This document shows, piece after piece, positions 22,401-33,819 of a DNA stretch of 64,000 nt (within the stretch, counting starts at the first letter, position 1; each line of letters begins with the position of its first letter). Location of the stretch: contig CM077116.1 of NCBI GenBank assembly GCA_039619475.1, forward strand, positions 374,180,794 to 374,244,793, given 5' to 3'. The notes under the pieces were generated by a model. It had not been told where the DNA came from. It ran no database searches and saw only the letters and a list, made by a program, of their open reading frames with translations. Made by a program: the position numbers and the translations under genes. Origin of the DNA: Icerya purchasi (lineage: Eukaryota > Arthropoda > Insecta > Hemiptera > Monophlebidae).

Positions 22401-24389
22401 TGGTAGAATTTTCTCAAGCGCGGAAACTGGTTTAAAATAGTCGCATCAAATTTGATGTTGTTGTTTTCAATATTTTTGACTTTAGCTGAAAAACAAGATA
22501 CGTGTGCTTATGACGTACCTGTAAACTAGTAAACCGGACCCGTCGCTCTCCTTGGCTAAATGGCTTAATTTGGTCCTCAGGTAGGATTGTTTTCTTTCCA
22601 GATCCGTCCGAATATTGAAGAATTCAGTTGCCAACGCAATGCAAAGCGCAGTTTAAAATGTCCAAAAATCACTATCGGTACCTTTTTTGACCACGATCTG
22701 GAATCATGACGGAAGCAAACCGGTATAAAGATATGAATCGACACATCTGTTCTAAAAACGGAAATATTTTGCACTTCCAGCCATTTGAAATGCAAATATT
22801 GCGACATACTTGGAACGGCGCCAAATGTTACACAATTTTTCATAGGAACGTATTTTACTTAAAAATCAACGGGTTACCTAAGTTGTTTCAAGGTCGCTGT
22901 TATTATTCGAAATATTGCTTATTTCGTAATCGATTAAACATTTTTAAACTTTTATTTTTGCTGAACGCACTTAGAGAATCACAGTAGCGAACTAAACAAT
23001 TTGAAGGATCAAAAGCACCGTCTTCCACATCCTTCTGTTACATTAATTTAACTCTATACAGTTTATCCCGCAATGCGTAATTTTAAATAGCTTTTTTTTT
23101 TTTTAGTTGCCTATCAAAGGGTAGACGATATTAACTAGGAATGATTGACTGAAAGGTGCAAAATGGGATGTAAAAAGGGTCGTGTAAAAAACCAACATGT
23201 AAAATAACAAATCTTGCTGCGCCGATTCCGTTTTTCGGATTGAAATTTAAACTTTGTATCGTAAGCTGCGCCTTCGTCTTTATTTCTGAATGCTTCATAC
23301 TACGCTTTTCTCTTATTGTTCATATTTTTCTTACTCGACGCATCGTCAAATATCTTATTATACTATATAATTTATTACTTCTCTCCAGCACCTTGTCCGC
23401 AAATCTTAAAAATTTTACTTTTGAACAACTCAAAGACGGTAACTAGGTTGACTCAGTTACAGACTAGTCGGCAGTTTTTCGTTTATTTTTTTACTTTTCT
23501 TTGTATTAGAACAATTTCGTATGTCAAGTATACTTTTTTCACTGTCGCTCTCCCATCGCGTTTGCATATTGAACTTGGATTTCCCATACTACAATAATCT
23601 TTGTTTTTTGGTTCACTTCCTCGCCTATTCATAATCTCTTTTTCCACTTCACCAGAAGTTACTTAGCAAGGTTCTCGAAAGCACAAATCCGTTTCTCTTA
23701 AAAATCTATTTTACACGTATAATTTTGTTTAATGCGAACAATAAAGCAGAATCGGTTTTAACGGAATGCGTGTCATCTTAAAGTAACAAAAAGAAAATTA
23801 TTTTTCCACCCTGGATTATTTTTCTCGTAACGTAAAAATCTAACAGATTTCGTAACAGGTTTTTTAAATAACGCGAAAACCTAACAGCACTTACTACCCT
23901 CAACTCAAGAATAATAATGCAGTAATTCATATATATTTTATTCTTCTTCTTCTGCACAGTTTGCGTACACGATTAGTCGAATGTTTCGCTTCGTAAGGTA
24001 AAATTGTTCGATTATTAATTATTACATCCAATATTTCCGAAACTAACTTGTGATATTAGTTTTTCGTCTTTTCTCTTAACGAATTTCATAATTATTATCT
24101 GCGGTTGTGTTTACCTGGAATTATGACACCGAGGTACGTTATTTTTCTTCCGTCGATTGCTTTTGAATTCACGCACTTTATTAATCGTTAATAGTATGAG
24201 TACATATGTACATTTGGACTCCCGTTTATATTTGAGATTTTTCATTATTTCTGCGTTTTCCAGCTGGGTATATCAGCAAGGTGATTTTCAACGTTGTAAT
24301 TTCTTATATTTAACATCAGGTAATGCAGATAAAAAAACAGGCAAATACTTCAAAAAAAAAAAAAAAAAAAAAGGTAAAATAAGGGAAAA
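22401..24389. other. Unassigned DNA
   Basis: Two 88-93-codon frames overlap on opposite strands at 22577-22987, and two overlapping plus-strand frames lie at 23240-23597. None shows a domain, signal peptide or splice context I can support. Confidence 0.4.
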
Positions 24390-25235
24390 TGCTATTATTA
24401 TTTGTACGAGGTCTAGAGGAAATTTTCAAAAAATTAAATTGAAAAAACAGAGTATCAAAATTAACAGAAAGTTTCTAAATAATTTACAGTTTGCAAACGA
24501 TGAAGGGGAGAAAAATTTGCGGCAATTAAAAATCATATTGGAAGAGTTAAATGAAACGGGTAAAGAAGCAGGTCCGAGAGTATAAACGAAGCAAAAATCA
24601 CGACGAACGGCATAGAAAAAACAAAAATAGAAACAGACGGGGAAGTTGTTAAATATGTGGATGAAATAAATTATCTAGATCAAAAAATAAAGATTGGAAA
24701 TAAGCGCTAGCTTGGAGAAAGTATTGGTCGCTAAAGTACATATATATAGTTAAGAGTTCCCATTTGGGGTATCAAAGCGAAAAGTAAAATATTTAATAGC
24801 TGGTTATGTGATTCCAACTCTAATTTATGCAAACATTATCCACAACAAAAATGAAAGAAACAAAAATTGAGACGCTTAGTCAAGACGTAACGGGCAGGTC
24901 TATCTTAAATATCATAGAAATAAGATCAGAAACAACAATACATTTTGTTAGAGAATATGAAAGGAGATAGTGCGATTGGGCTGGACAAGTAAAAAGATTA
25001 AACTGGCGGACATACGATGTAAAACAAAGAGGTAGACCAGTACTTAAGATGGTATAACGAAATAATAGAATTCTTTCATCGACGATATTATGAAAAAATT
25101 GATCAGGACCGTACGGAATGAGCAAGGTTGTTTGCCTAAAATATGGACTTTCGAGTTTACATAATTTTCAACTGCAATACATATTCGCGTTATTGTATTG
25201 TAATGGCCAATAAATAAATAAATAAATGCGTAGTT
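24390..25235 (+). mobile_element. RTE-like LINE reverse transcriptase fragment and 3' end
   Basis: The plus-strand frame opens with IKINRKFLNNLQFANDEGEK followed by LEELNETGKEAG. This corresponds to the palm of an RTE/craniofacial-protein-2-like reverse transcriptase. The F-A-D-D box reads F-A-N-D here (24490-24501), a lesion in a catalytic residue. After a frame change it continues VVKYVDEINYLDQKIKI, the Y-L-G-x-x-I segment. Farther on come VIPTLIYANI-like and CDWAGQVKRLNWRTY words, the W-A-G-H-V-x-R motif usual near the end of this clade's ORF. Several stops intervene. The 3' terminus is a TAAATAAATAAATAAATG simple repeat (about 25210-25230), as RTE elements usually have. A 19-A run at 24353-24371 marks the 5' side. 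Confidence 0.8.
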
Positions 25236-25335
25236 GGGATTCTTTCTCGAATGCTACTATGGCCTGACCGATCTTTAATTTTTACACGTTTATATTAATG
25301 TAGCATATTTGCATTTTCTTACCATTTCTAAACGA

Positions 25336-25336
25336 C

Positions 25337-25373
<37 letters not shown>

Positions 25374-25380
25374 TATTATA
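25336..25380. repeat. (ATC)n microsatellite
   Basis: About eleven ATC units followed by ATTATT. The 125-codon plus-strand frame crossing it gives an Ile run and is not supported as a gene. Confidence 0.95.
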
Positions 25381-26550
25381 GTGCTATACTTAATTCCTGA
25401 GCGTCAGCGACTACCTCTGTTCGTAGATTTCAGCTGTACAGACACAGGCATAGTGTACTATTATTTACTTTTATATTCTGTTCATAGTTATTTCTTTCGT
25501 AGATTTCACAGTTATGTTTATGTTTGTCGATTGAGACTACTTTGTAGAGTTACACAACTTTTCCATTTATTGCCTACAATCACCATTTCCCAAATCTCTT
25601 TATCTCATCACTATCATCATCGGCGTAACATGTGTTATTTAAATTTTCGCTTTCAATTTAAATCCTTCTATCTAATACTTCTGTAAAAGTTTTTGATCTG
25701 CCTATCAGCGTTGCGATAAAATGTTGCCTTGTCCCACTTCCCGTGGTTGGCTCCGTTGCTTGTTACCTAGGCGGACAGAGTCTCGTTCTTCGTTGAATTT
25801 CATTAAGAGACTTTACACAAAATAATGCCGCTCTCGTTCCGGGTCTCTGAAATGACTGTTCCTTATTAATGTTTCGCTTGAATATTTTAATCGGATTCTA
25901 GAATGCATAATTTTGAGCAACTTTTTTTTGAGCGTATGGAGAGGTCTATAATCGTTAATCTCTTTTAACGTGTACGTTTTTAGGCAGCATTACAAACGTC
26001 CATGTCGACCATTTCGTTTCTATGTTTCCACATTCTGTTGAATTAGGCAGAGAACCACTTAGAACCCGATCGCCGTCCTAGCTTTTCATTAGGTCTGCTA
26101 TTATTTTATCCAGATCAGCGGCTTCTGCGGCCTTGTGTAGTTCTCTTTCATTTAGTACTCGTAATTGTCCATTCATTTTGCATCAGTTGCCATTTCTCGA
26201 CAATCATTATCCTCAAAAGCATATGAAAAAATAATATGCTCTTCCGATACTCAGCGTGTGTTGTTATATTCATTAGTTTTGTATAACTTTTCACTGATGA
26301 TTCAAATAACTGAGGAATTTGGAGTTGAAAATTTTATATCGATTACATGTACATATTTACACGATTCGACAAAAAAAGATAAGCGAAACTGACGTTCTAA
26401 CTACTTTGTTTATTCATCTGATACGATTACAACGGATGTTCAAAAACTTACGACTACCTATAAACAGATGACCGGTTTAAAAAATAAAATCGTATGTAAT
26501 AACTGAAAAAAAAGAAATAGCTCTTCTTTATACATTACATGCAGCTGCTT
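25381..26550. other. Unassigned DNA
   Basis: No recognised element. Some CT-rich stretches resemble decayed LINE ends read on the plus strand, but no motif could be placed. Confidence 0.4.
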
Positions 26551-26551
26551 T

Positions 26552-26625
26552 CCCGCGATTTTTTTTTTTGTTTTTTTTTTGTTTTTTTTTATTTTATTTT
26601 ATTTTATTTATTTTTTTTTTTTTTG
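26552..26625. repeat. T-rich low-complexity run
   Basis: An imperfect run of T with G and A interruptions and TTTTATTTTATTTTATTTAT units. It forms the A-tail side of the minus-strand family X copy that follows. Confidence 0.85.
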
Positions 26626-27090
26626 GCCCGAACGATTATAATTCATTTGGCCAACAAACTAACGTGACAATCAGATTTAATAATGAACATAATAATTGCT
26701 GGTGAGATAGAGAAATGAGTGGAATGCAAGGGAAGGAAACTCCATGCTACAATATGGCCGCAACTACAGAGCAGTGAATGCCCGATAAAATTTACGGGGA
26801 AAAAAAAAATAAAATTAAAATAAGTCGCCATACTGCAATATGTCCGCAACTGCAAAGCGTTGCTCCCAATGCCCGATGGGAAGAAGGAAGTAGCTACAGT
26901 GGATAAAGATTATAATGCAAGGGAAAACAAGGAAGTAATTAATAAATAGATAAAGAATAGAATAAAATAAAGTAATAAACTCCAATGAATGAGGGAAAAA
27001 ATTAAATAATAATCTTGTTTCCTTCAGTAAGCTTAAGAAGAAAAAATAAAATCTTATCACTGGAAGTAAATAGAAATACATGATGTATCT
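26615..27090 (-). mobile_element. LINE-like family X, 3' region (copy 2)
   Basis: On the minus strand the terminus reads TTGGCCAAATGAA, a short variable stretch, then GTTCGGGCC and poly(A). The same terminus occurs in the 28-base insert at 61831-61858 and, more diverged, in copy 1 at about 21480-21520. The body shares the CTACAATATGGCCGCAACT units and a CTTATCACTGGAAG end with copy 1. The two minus-strand frames (70 and 88 codons) are not conserved between copies. Confidence 0.7.
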
Positions 27091-27689
27091 TAAAGAAGCT
27101 GTAGTTGTTTTATAATTTCATTTTTTTTTATTTTTTTTTCGCTCTTTAATAGGAACTAATTCTTCCTTATTTCAATTTGTTCTCTCTACAGAACGAAGTA
27201 CAATAAAACATATTGCAAAAGATCAGTGAAATTGTTCCAATACAAAAAAATTCCTATATTTTTGATCTCTTCAACTTTTACCACCCTTTTTCACTTTTCT
27301 ACTGAATATACAATAACCGTTAATAAAATCAACTATTGATAAAAAGTAAGCTATCCTCAATTTCTCAAAAAAAAAAAAATTCAAACTGGAGTGTCTGATT
27401 ATTTAAAAAATCTTTCTCCCTAAAATGAGTAAAGGATAGAGACAGCCTATGCTTATCAATTATTATTGTCGCGTTGGGAATTGAAGGTATTTGAGATTGA
27501 ACATCATGTAACTACTATATTTCGAACGGACTTTCAGAAGATGGAGCCTTAGTTGTGCTGTTTTCAGTCTAATGAATATTCGGAAGAATAGCTGTGAATA
27601 ATTTGAACGTAGTTTATACGGAAAATAGACGAATAGTTAATACAATAAATCACGAAAGTTTATAGCTATTTTTTACATTATTATATAAA

Positions 27690-27862
27690 ATTCTCTATTA
27701 TAGATCTGGAGAAGTTTGCTCGCATTAGTTCGTCTTGATTCTGCATGAACCTTCGTAGTCCCCAGACCGACAAATGAATTGCACGCTTCCGATGATGGAG
27801 TGTATTCGGACAGCTGAAGCACAACGCTGCTCCTTCCCCCTTAACGTTTGCTGCTCTATCGT
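27690..27862. repeat. Two-block dispersed repeat, copy B, block 1
   Basis: ATCTGGAGAAGTTTGCTCGC, GAACCTTCGTAGTCCCCAGA and TTCGGACAGCTGAAGCAC match copy A at 17260-17390. The 83-codon minus-strand frame across it is broken in copy A, which argues against a conserved protein. Confidence 0.8.
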
Positions 27863-28224
27863 CAAAGGTCACACCGTTTTTTTTTTTCATTAGCATGGTA
27901 AAAAGAAACCATAAGTAATCCCGATCGAACATTGAGCTTTGTGCATATTATGAAGAACGGCTGTAATCCGCTCCCGGCGAACTGTGCGAGGCGCACGCCT
28001 GTGTCTTCAACTACACGGCGTTTTTGTAATGCAGAAATCCATCTTGAGTCAGTGCGACCATTTTATCACAACTGGGAACAATCGTTCACACATTACTGCA
28101 TCCAACGGCTGAAGTCTAATCAGTTTTAAAAGTCAGTAGCAGAATGCGAAGGACTAGCGGGAGATGTAGTTTGGAAGAACCGTGTCTCTGGAAACGGGTA
28201 TCTTATTTACATTTAAAGAGATAG

Positions 28225-28450
28225 GCACGCGGAAAAACCAGTAATAGCTACGAGAACTGTCTAAAATGAATGAGATTGAAAGATTGAACGAAAATAAAAT
28301 TTTTAAAAATGATACACGTTCCAGCACCAGCTGTTGTGTGCTATCGTTCGAAGGACGAACTCTTCCCGCTCAGGCAAGTGTTTGTCGTTACGAACTATTA
28401 TACGGGTATTTGTCATACGATAGTGAAGTGGTTCCCTACTGTGCCGGGTG
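28225..28450. repeat. Two-block dispersed repeat, copy B, block 2
   Basis: Matches copy A block 2 as described there. The 96-codon plus-strand frame starting at 28266 covers this block and extends past it. Copy A carries stops in the matching region, so the frame is probably chance. Confidence 0.75.
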
Positions 28451-28559
28451 CAGAGAAAGCAGCCATGTCGAGAAGGCACGCTTAAATCAAATTACGGCCG
28501 GCGTGTTCGTGGTAATTGTTACGAGTCAGCTTCTGATAAATGTTCGAAGGAGATGATAA

Positions 28560-29620
28560 GTCAACGTTAACGAATCGATGTCGTTCATAATTTCAGCTGT
28601 AGGAGGCTTTGCTTGAAATCGCTTCTAAACAACAGGTACGCTAGAGACTTTAAGATGTATGCTAGACTTTAAGATGTATTCATTTCACATCCGTCGCGTG
28701 ACACTGAATAAATAATATTTAGTTGAAGAAATTAATTAAATTAATTTTTCATCACCGGGAAGGAAGGAAGAATGGAAAATTATTAAGATCTGGCTGGTCC
28801 ACGATAAAACGGAAGTTGCATGATTTACGGATCAGTTGGTAACAAACATGAACATGAGACTATGTTGCCGAAACATACGCCGATGACTGTATAGATATTT
28901 TTTAAAACATACATTTTTGATAAAGTCGATATAAACAGTTATTTCCAATTTGAACAATTACCAGACGTGAACAATCAAGTATATCTAGCATGATCATTCG
29001 ATTACATTCGATTACATTCGTTTCTTTTAGATTAAATAGCGATTTATATAAACACACCATGTACCAAGCTTGGAGGAATAACACGAACTTGAACGGGGTT
29101 TACAGCATAAATGCAAATGATACAACGATCCATTCAAATGAGTTTCCTCGACCGTGATTTGCGTCGCGTCATATATTTATATCGTTGCCCGTTAGAATGG
29201 TTAATTAGAATTTTTTTTTCACTTTTGCTTACATATGAAAGAGTATTGAAAATTTGGGAATTTGAAACTTCGCAGATGACATTTTGAAGTGTACGTAATA
29301 ATCTAAGTCAATACTAAATCTGACCGCAGAAAAGTCATTCGTTTGCCCGTGAATCATACATAAATAAGCGTAAGAAGAATACGATTAAGTTCAATTAGTG
29401 TCTATGTATTCTGTGCTTAGCTTTTTTTTTTTTAATTTTTACAAGAGAACATTTGTAAATTTAATTTATCGATGAGAGATGAAACAGTAAGAAATAAAAA
29501 TGAAAATTAGGCAATTAAATATAATAAGAGCAATTAAAAATTTATATTTCCATCATACGTAATAAATTCAGAATATTCCCTCATATGTTTCTCACAAAGC
29601 ATTCCTGTAAATGTATTATA
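28560..29620. other. Unassigned DNA
   Basis: No recognised element. A 10-bp direct repeat of ATTCGATTAC lies near 28990-29020. Confidence 0.4.
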
Positions 29621-29628
29621 TATATATA

Positions 29629-29930
29629 CAAGGGCGTCGCCAGCCGATGAGCCAGTGAGCGGGGGGGGGGGCAAGATGATAGAAATAGGAAGGAAAAATA
29701 AAATTTGGAAGTGGTAAAGGCTTAATATTTTATTAAACAAGAATAAAATCTTAATTAAAACTTTCGTGGGTTTCTAGCAAATTGTTCTACTACTTTATTA
29801 TAAAAGTCTTCTAAATTGTCCATGATTACACGCCTACGAATTTCGCTCATCATGGCCAGTTGATTAAAAAGTTTCAAGGCTCCAGGGGGGGGGGGCAGCT
29901 GCCCCCTTGCCTTCCGCTGGGACGCCCATG
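29629..29930 (-). mobile_element. hAT-type MITE, 302 bp (copy 1)
   Basis: The ends are CAAGGGCGTCGCCAGC and, in reverse complement, CATGGGCGTCCCAGCG, forming short terminal inverted repeats that start with CA. The flanks TATATATA (29621-29628) and TATGTATA (29931-29938) are an 8-base duplication with one mismatch, the size made by hAT transposases. The minus-strand interior encodes KLFNQLAMMSEIRRRVIMDN and then FYNKVVEQFARNPRKF before a stop. This resembles the last residues of hAT transposases, where L-A-M-x-S-I-x-R is common. The element appears to be a deletion derivative keeping only both ends and this tail. Copy 2 is at 55691-55992 in the opposite orientation and has the same length. Confidence 0.85.
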
Positions 29931-29939
29931 TATGTATAT

Positions 29940-31565
29940 ATATACGAATGGTTAAAAATGTTTGCGTCATTATCGCTCTTCTTCGAAATTTTTTAAAGTT
30001 CTAAAAGTTTTATTAAAATTAAATTTTTATTTGCTATATTAATATGTATCGTATGCGGCACTCAAAAATAAAAACTATTTGTATATCAAGTTTTATTTAA
30101 CATTTTAATGCAATCGTAAGGAATTTAGTATATGTCGATAAAATGTTGTTGGGCAACAAATATACTGCGATAAATATGTAGCGTTACATTATCAAATTAT
30201 TTTTATTATGCGGGTTTTCTTATCTGTTTTAATTAATACCGGTCAGTAAACGAGTTACCGATTTTTACCGGTCGGGAATGATCAAGTTTTTACCGGCTCA
30301 TAACCGGAGCATGATAAACGTTGAAAAGCACTGGTCCGGAGATCATCAGGCCGTCGTCGGCGATGTCGTCGCAAATAAATTACCTGGTTTTTTCAGTTAA
30401 GAGTTGGCGCATCTTCTTTAATTACCTCTTTTAAATTTAATTAGCCAGTTGGCCAATTCCCGAAAAAGCGTGCCCTAAGCTCAGCTACCATTTAGCCGCT
30501 CCTCTAATCTGTCTTTCCTTCGCATTATTCTAAATAGCTCTGTTTTGGTCGTTTGTTTCGAGTTTAATCTTTCCAATAATTATAAACCTATACATTGATG
30601 AGCGCATGTGTGGACTTTCTTTTAAAACAAGAAAAAAACCGAAACAAACATGAACGTAACGGACAAAGAGATATTTCGTAATATTTAAATTATTTAAATT
30701 ATTAACATTTTTTCTTTTCGCTCGAGAAAAATCCGTTAATTTTTTCAAAACTATTTCATAATTATACGTGTATTACTAGTAAAATTATAGTCTTCCAGTT
30801 GTGTTTAGAATCGATAAAAGTCTTAATAACATTGTTTGGAACTAATAACTAAAGAAAAGCATAAGCGAAATGCGATATTGCTTAATGGATAGTTTCGCTT
30901 CCTTATCAATATTAATGATCTGTAGCAATAACATTTTAAGTCGTAGCAGAGTAAGATTATATATGTCGGTGTTTTGTTTTCGCTGGTTTTGTTCGCTTTA
31001 TAGTTTTTTTGACTTTTATTCGTTATCGTTTACTTCATTTTTATTGATTTCCTTCATTTATTTTTCTTCTATTCAAATTCATCCAGTTCTTGTTTTCGTT
31101 ATTTCCTCTAATTAATTCGTTTTAACTCTTTCCTCCTTATTCGCTTTTACTTATTTCAAATAGCCCTTTTCAGAGCTTCCGTTCGATTTTGTTGCGTAAT
31201 CGCGTGTTAAATTGTCTAAATAACCCCTTTTGGGAATTGCTAAATTTTATTTAAGTGCATTTTTCAGAATTACTGTTACTTGCTTAATCGAAGCGGTGAA
31301 CCTATTTTTTCGTATCGCGAACCTACCCGCTTTCGTTTGTTCGTTTTGTGTCAAATAAACAACTTTATTCGACGAAGTTATATTCTCGTATTCAGTTTTA
31401 ACAACAACAAACATTTTTAATTAAACTGAAAAGTTTTGCTGGCTTACGACAAGCTATGATTTCTATCGTAACCCCTTTTTTTTTAAGCTGTCCATGTGAG
31501 GCATGATTATTAACTACGAGCATATACTACATTTTAAAAATAATGAGTAAATATAACAAAATATA
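29940..31565. other. Unassigned DNA with a TACCGG cluster
   Basis: At 30236-30310 the words ACCGGTCAG, TTACCGATTTTTACCGGTCG and TTTTTACCGGCTCATAACCGG give four to five ACCG(G) repeats in 75 bases, like clustered subterminal binding sites of a DNA transposon. No paired end was found. The rest shows nothing I can name. Confidence 0.35.
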
Positions 31566-31569
31566 AAAC

Positions 31570-31975
31570 TAACGCGATGTAAACACTTTGTGCCCAAGCG
31601 GGGCTAGTTTTTAGTGATTATAATAAGAGTACATGATGTAAAAATTTACTGAGGTTTTTTTTTGAGGGTTTATAGCATTTAAGCTTACGTGATTCAAAGT
31701 CACCCGTCAGCAGCTGTTGCATTTCTGGATTTCTGTGCTCGCGCAATCGTTGCGGGCGCAGAACTTCCGGATAATCAGCTACACATTTCAGATTTAAATG
31801 CCGATGCAGGTTTTCATTCCTTTGAAGTCATTTTGCATTTGTAATCAGTCTTGTAACTTTATTTTGAGCTCTCTGAATGATATTTCGATTACTCGTTTCA
31901 TCGCACCCCTATAATTCGATACCATCAGTCCCCAGAGAGGTATAATGATAACTTCACTACCGGAAAAATTCACGT
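31570..31975 (-). mobile_element. Jockey-like LINE ORF2 C-terminus and 3' UTR
   Basis: On the minus strand the first readable word is IPLWGLMVSN, the Y-G-x-x-L-W-G segment after the RT domain. After a frame change comes IIQRAQNKVTRLITNAK, the usual Jockey-type I-Q-R-x-Q-x-K-x-L-R-x-I-T-N-A block. Then follow NENLHRHLNLKCVADYP and LRPQRLREHRNPEMQQLL, which fit the L-x-I-x-T-V and R-H-x-N-x-L segments near the ORF end. A UTR containing CTAGCCCCGCTTGGGC lies to the left on the plus map. At least two frameshifts are present. The 5' part of the element is absent. Confidence 0.75.
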
Positions 31976-32895
31976 AAACGAAACGAATTGGGAGAACATT
32001 ATTTCGTTTTCAATGTTTCGGTCGGAAATAATGAAACTAGAAGCATTTTTCAGTATTTATTAATATCGGCCAAAAAAACGATTACAGTTTGTGTCCTTTC
32101 CAGCTGAAGGCCATAAATTTCTATTTACTAAACTGACCGGGCCAAAAAAACCCTGAAATTATTCGTATTCTTTTTGAAAAATTACAATATTCCGTTATCA
32201 TTGTAGTTTCCAGCAATATATGGACATCGAAATTCTTCGATTAATTCTAACGGTATAAAATTATGATTTTTAAACTTCGGCCCGGTTCAATTGTTTAAGC
32301 AATTTTCATTTGCTCCTTCGCATTTTTTTGCGGACTTTCAATTTCCATTAGCTTCCTATCTACAAAAGCTTCTTTGACCGCTGCGTATCAATGGAAAAAT
32401 ATAGAATTTGTAGAAATTCAGTCTTGTCGCATATTTCAGTAAGAACCAGACACTTTCGGTGACTTATGTACACATGTTCCATAAAAGGGCTGCGCTCGGA
32501 GGTTTTACACAATAAATAACTTTAAACCGGTTCCCCCTGCTTTATATTAGCTAGCTCTTAGACAGTTGTATGTAATGTCTTTTTTCTGGCATACAATTTT
32601 TTGATTTATTCCTTAGCTAATTGCAGGAATTATAAAAGTTGTTAATTAATCACGCTCGAACTCTATAATAAATTTCAAATATTTGTTATTTATTTCTCCC
32701 AAACATAATATAATCTCGTAGAATCTAGAAGAACTTTACACCCAAAAAAGGCATAATTACGAGTTACACGTATTACGTTTAAATAATACACTGCTGTCGA
32801 CTACTAGTTTTACAATTAACCTTTTAAATGCTGTAGCGAGAAACTATTATAAAATACGATTGCAAAGCAACAAATACACACATTCTTTAACGAAT
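31976..32895. other. Unassigned DNA
   Basis: No recognised element. The sequence has ordinary complexity and no long frame. Confidence 0.4.
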
Positions 32896-32899
32896 ACTT

Positions 32900-33097
32900 A
32901 ATTTATGTTCACCGATTTTCATAATTACTCAGATAGTACCTGAGTTGAATAGCACACTCTTTCTAATTGACAAACAATCACTAAAATCGCTCTATATAAA
33001 TATGAGTCATACGCAAACAACCACACAAAAAAAAAAAATTAAATGCGACGAACGTATAACAACCTACTTCTTTTTGAAAGTCGGTAAAAAATTAAAA
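32900..33097 (-). repeat. GACTTC-family repeat, head end (reverse)
   Basis: On the minus strand, TACCGACTTTCAAAAAGAAG, a T-run, TTTGCGTATGACTCATATTT and TATATAGAGCGATTTTAG parallel 14560-14750 (same strand) and the plus-strand copy at 38255. It adjoins F1 at 33100, exactly as at 14755, so the F1 opening end and this head are joined the same way at two loci. Confidence 0.75.
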
Positions 33098-33099
33098 TG

Positions 33100-33186
33100 T
33101 TACAACCGTGACATAAAATTTGGCCATTTTTGGGGACATTTTTTCTAATGGGGGCCGGTCTAAGAATTACGTTGCAGTTACTATTA
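33100..33186 (-). repeat. F1 opening end, reverse copy of a head-to-head pair
   Basis: ACATAAAATTTGGCC, GGGGACATTTTTTCTAATGG and CTAAGAATTACGTTGCAGTT form the reverse complement of the F1 opening. It meets a forward copy at about 33187, so the two make an inverted repeat with arms of roughly 75 bases. Confidence 0.8.
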
Positions 33187-33556
33187 ATTACAACGTAATT
33201 CTTAGGCTACCCCCTATTAGAAAAAAATGTCCGAATTTTATGTAACGAAAAATATCCCAAAAAGTGTCCCGAAAAATGTCCCCGTTTTATGTAATGTTTG
33301 TTATATTTCATAGGATTTTTGTGATTGTTATTTAAAAAATGTCACAATTTTATGTAACGAAAAATGTAACGAAAAAATGTCTTCATTTTATATAATGAAA
33401 GTTAAATGTTAGGATAGGATTTTTGTGGTTATGTTATTTTTTTTGTGTTGATACCGGTAAGAATTACGTTGTAAATTTTGATCATTTTATACAAAGTATA
33501 GAAGAGAAAGAGACAGAAATGAAAGCAAAAGGGGTCAAGGGGCACAGCCCATATAT
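33187..33556 (+). mobile_element. F1 family element, longest copy
   Basis: From the opening ATTACAACGTAATTCTTAGG it runs through CCCCTATTAGAAAAAAATGT and at least four minisatellite-like AAAAATGTCxxxATTTTATGTAACG units. It continues through two copies of the TAGGATTTTTGTG(A/G)TT phrase, the inner box TAAGAATTACGTTGTAAATT, and the ATACAAAGTATAGAAGAGAA stretch, and stops inside the terminal hairpin at AAGGGGCACAGCCC. R2 sequence takes over immediately. No coding capacity. See the entry at 7880 for the proposed DINE/Helentron-like reading. Confidence 0.8.
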
Positions 33557-33785
33557 AAGTAAAGTGAGTCCCATACCTTTGATAGGGCGTCGGAGATTGT
33601 GAAGTTAAGGTTCACAATGTACTAAGCCTAATGGATCTGATGAGAATACTGGGGTCAGTACCGTTCTACTTGGGATCCGCCTTTGCTGTCCCAGATTTCT
33701 CTGGTACACAATTATCTTAGGCTGGGTAAACTTGGGAGCGACTTGGATCTAGAATGAGACACGTCTTGAAACCGTGACCTCTGTA
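33557..33785 (+). repeat. Dispersed repeat family R2, copy 3
   Basis: GGATCTGATGAGAATACTGG, ACTTGGGATCCGCCTTTGCT and GGGAGCGACTTGGATCTAGA align with copy 1 at 1750-1900. This copy is longer on its left side (CCATACCTTTGATAGGGCG). Function and class are unknown. Confidence 0.8.
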
Positions 33786-33819
33786 TATATATTTGTATAT
33801 ATGTATATATGTGTATATA

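Noticed and set aside
22577..22987. Overlapping 88- and 93-codon frames on opposite strands
   Set aside because: Mutually overlapping, no motif, and no evidence of a second copy or splice context.
24157..24585. 142-codon plus-strand frame as a gene
   Set aside because: Its C-terminal part is an RTE-like reverse transcriptase fragment and its N-terminal part is unrelated sequence joined by an A-run.
25309..25686. 125-codon plus-strand frame beginning with an Ile run
   Set aside because: It is carried by an ATC microsatellite and shows no domain afterwards.
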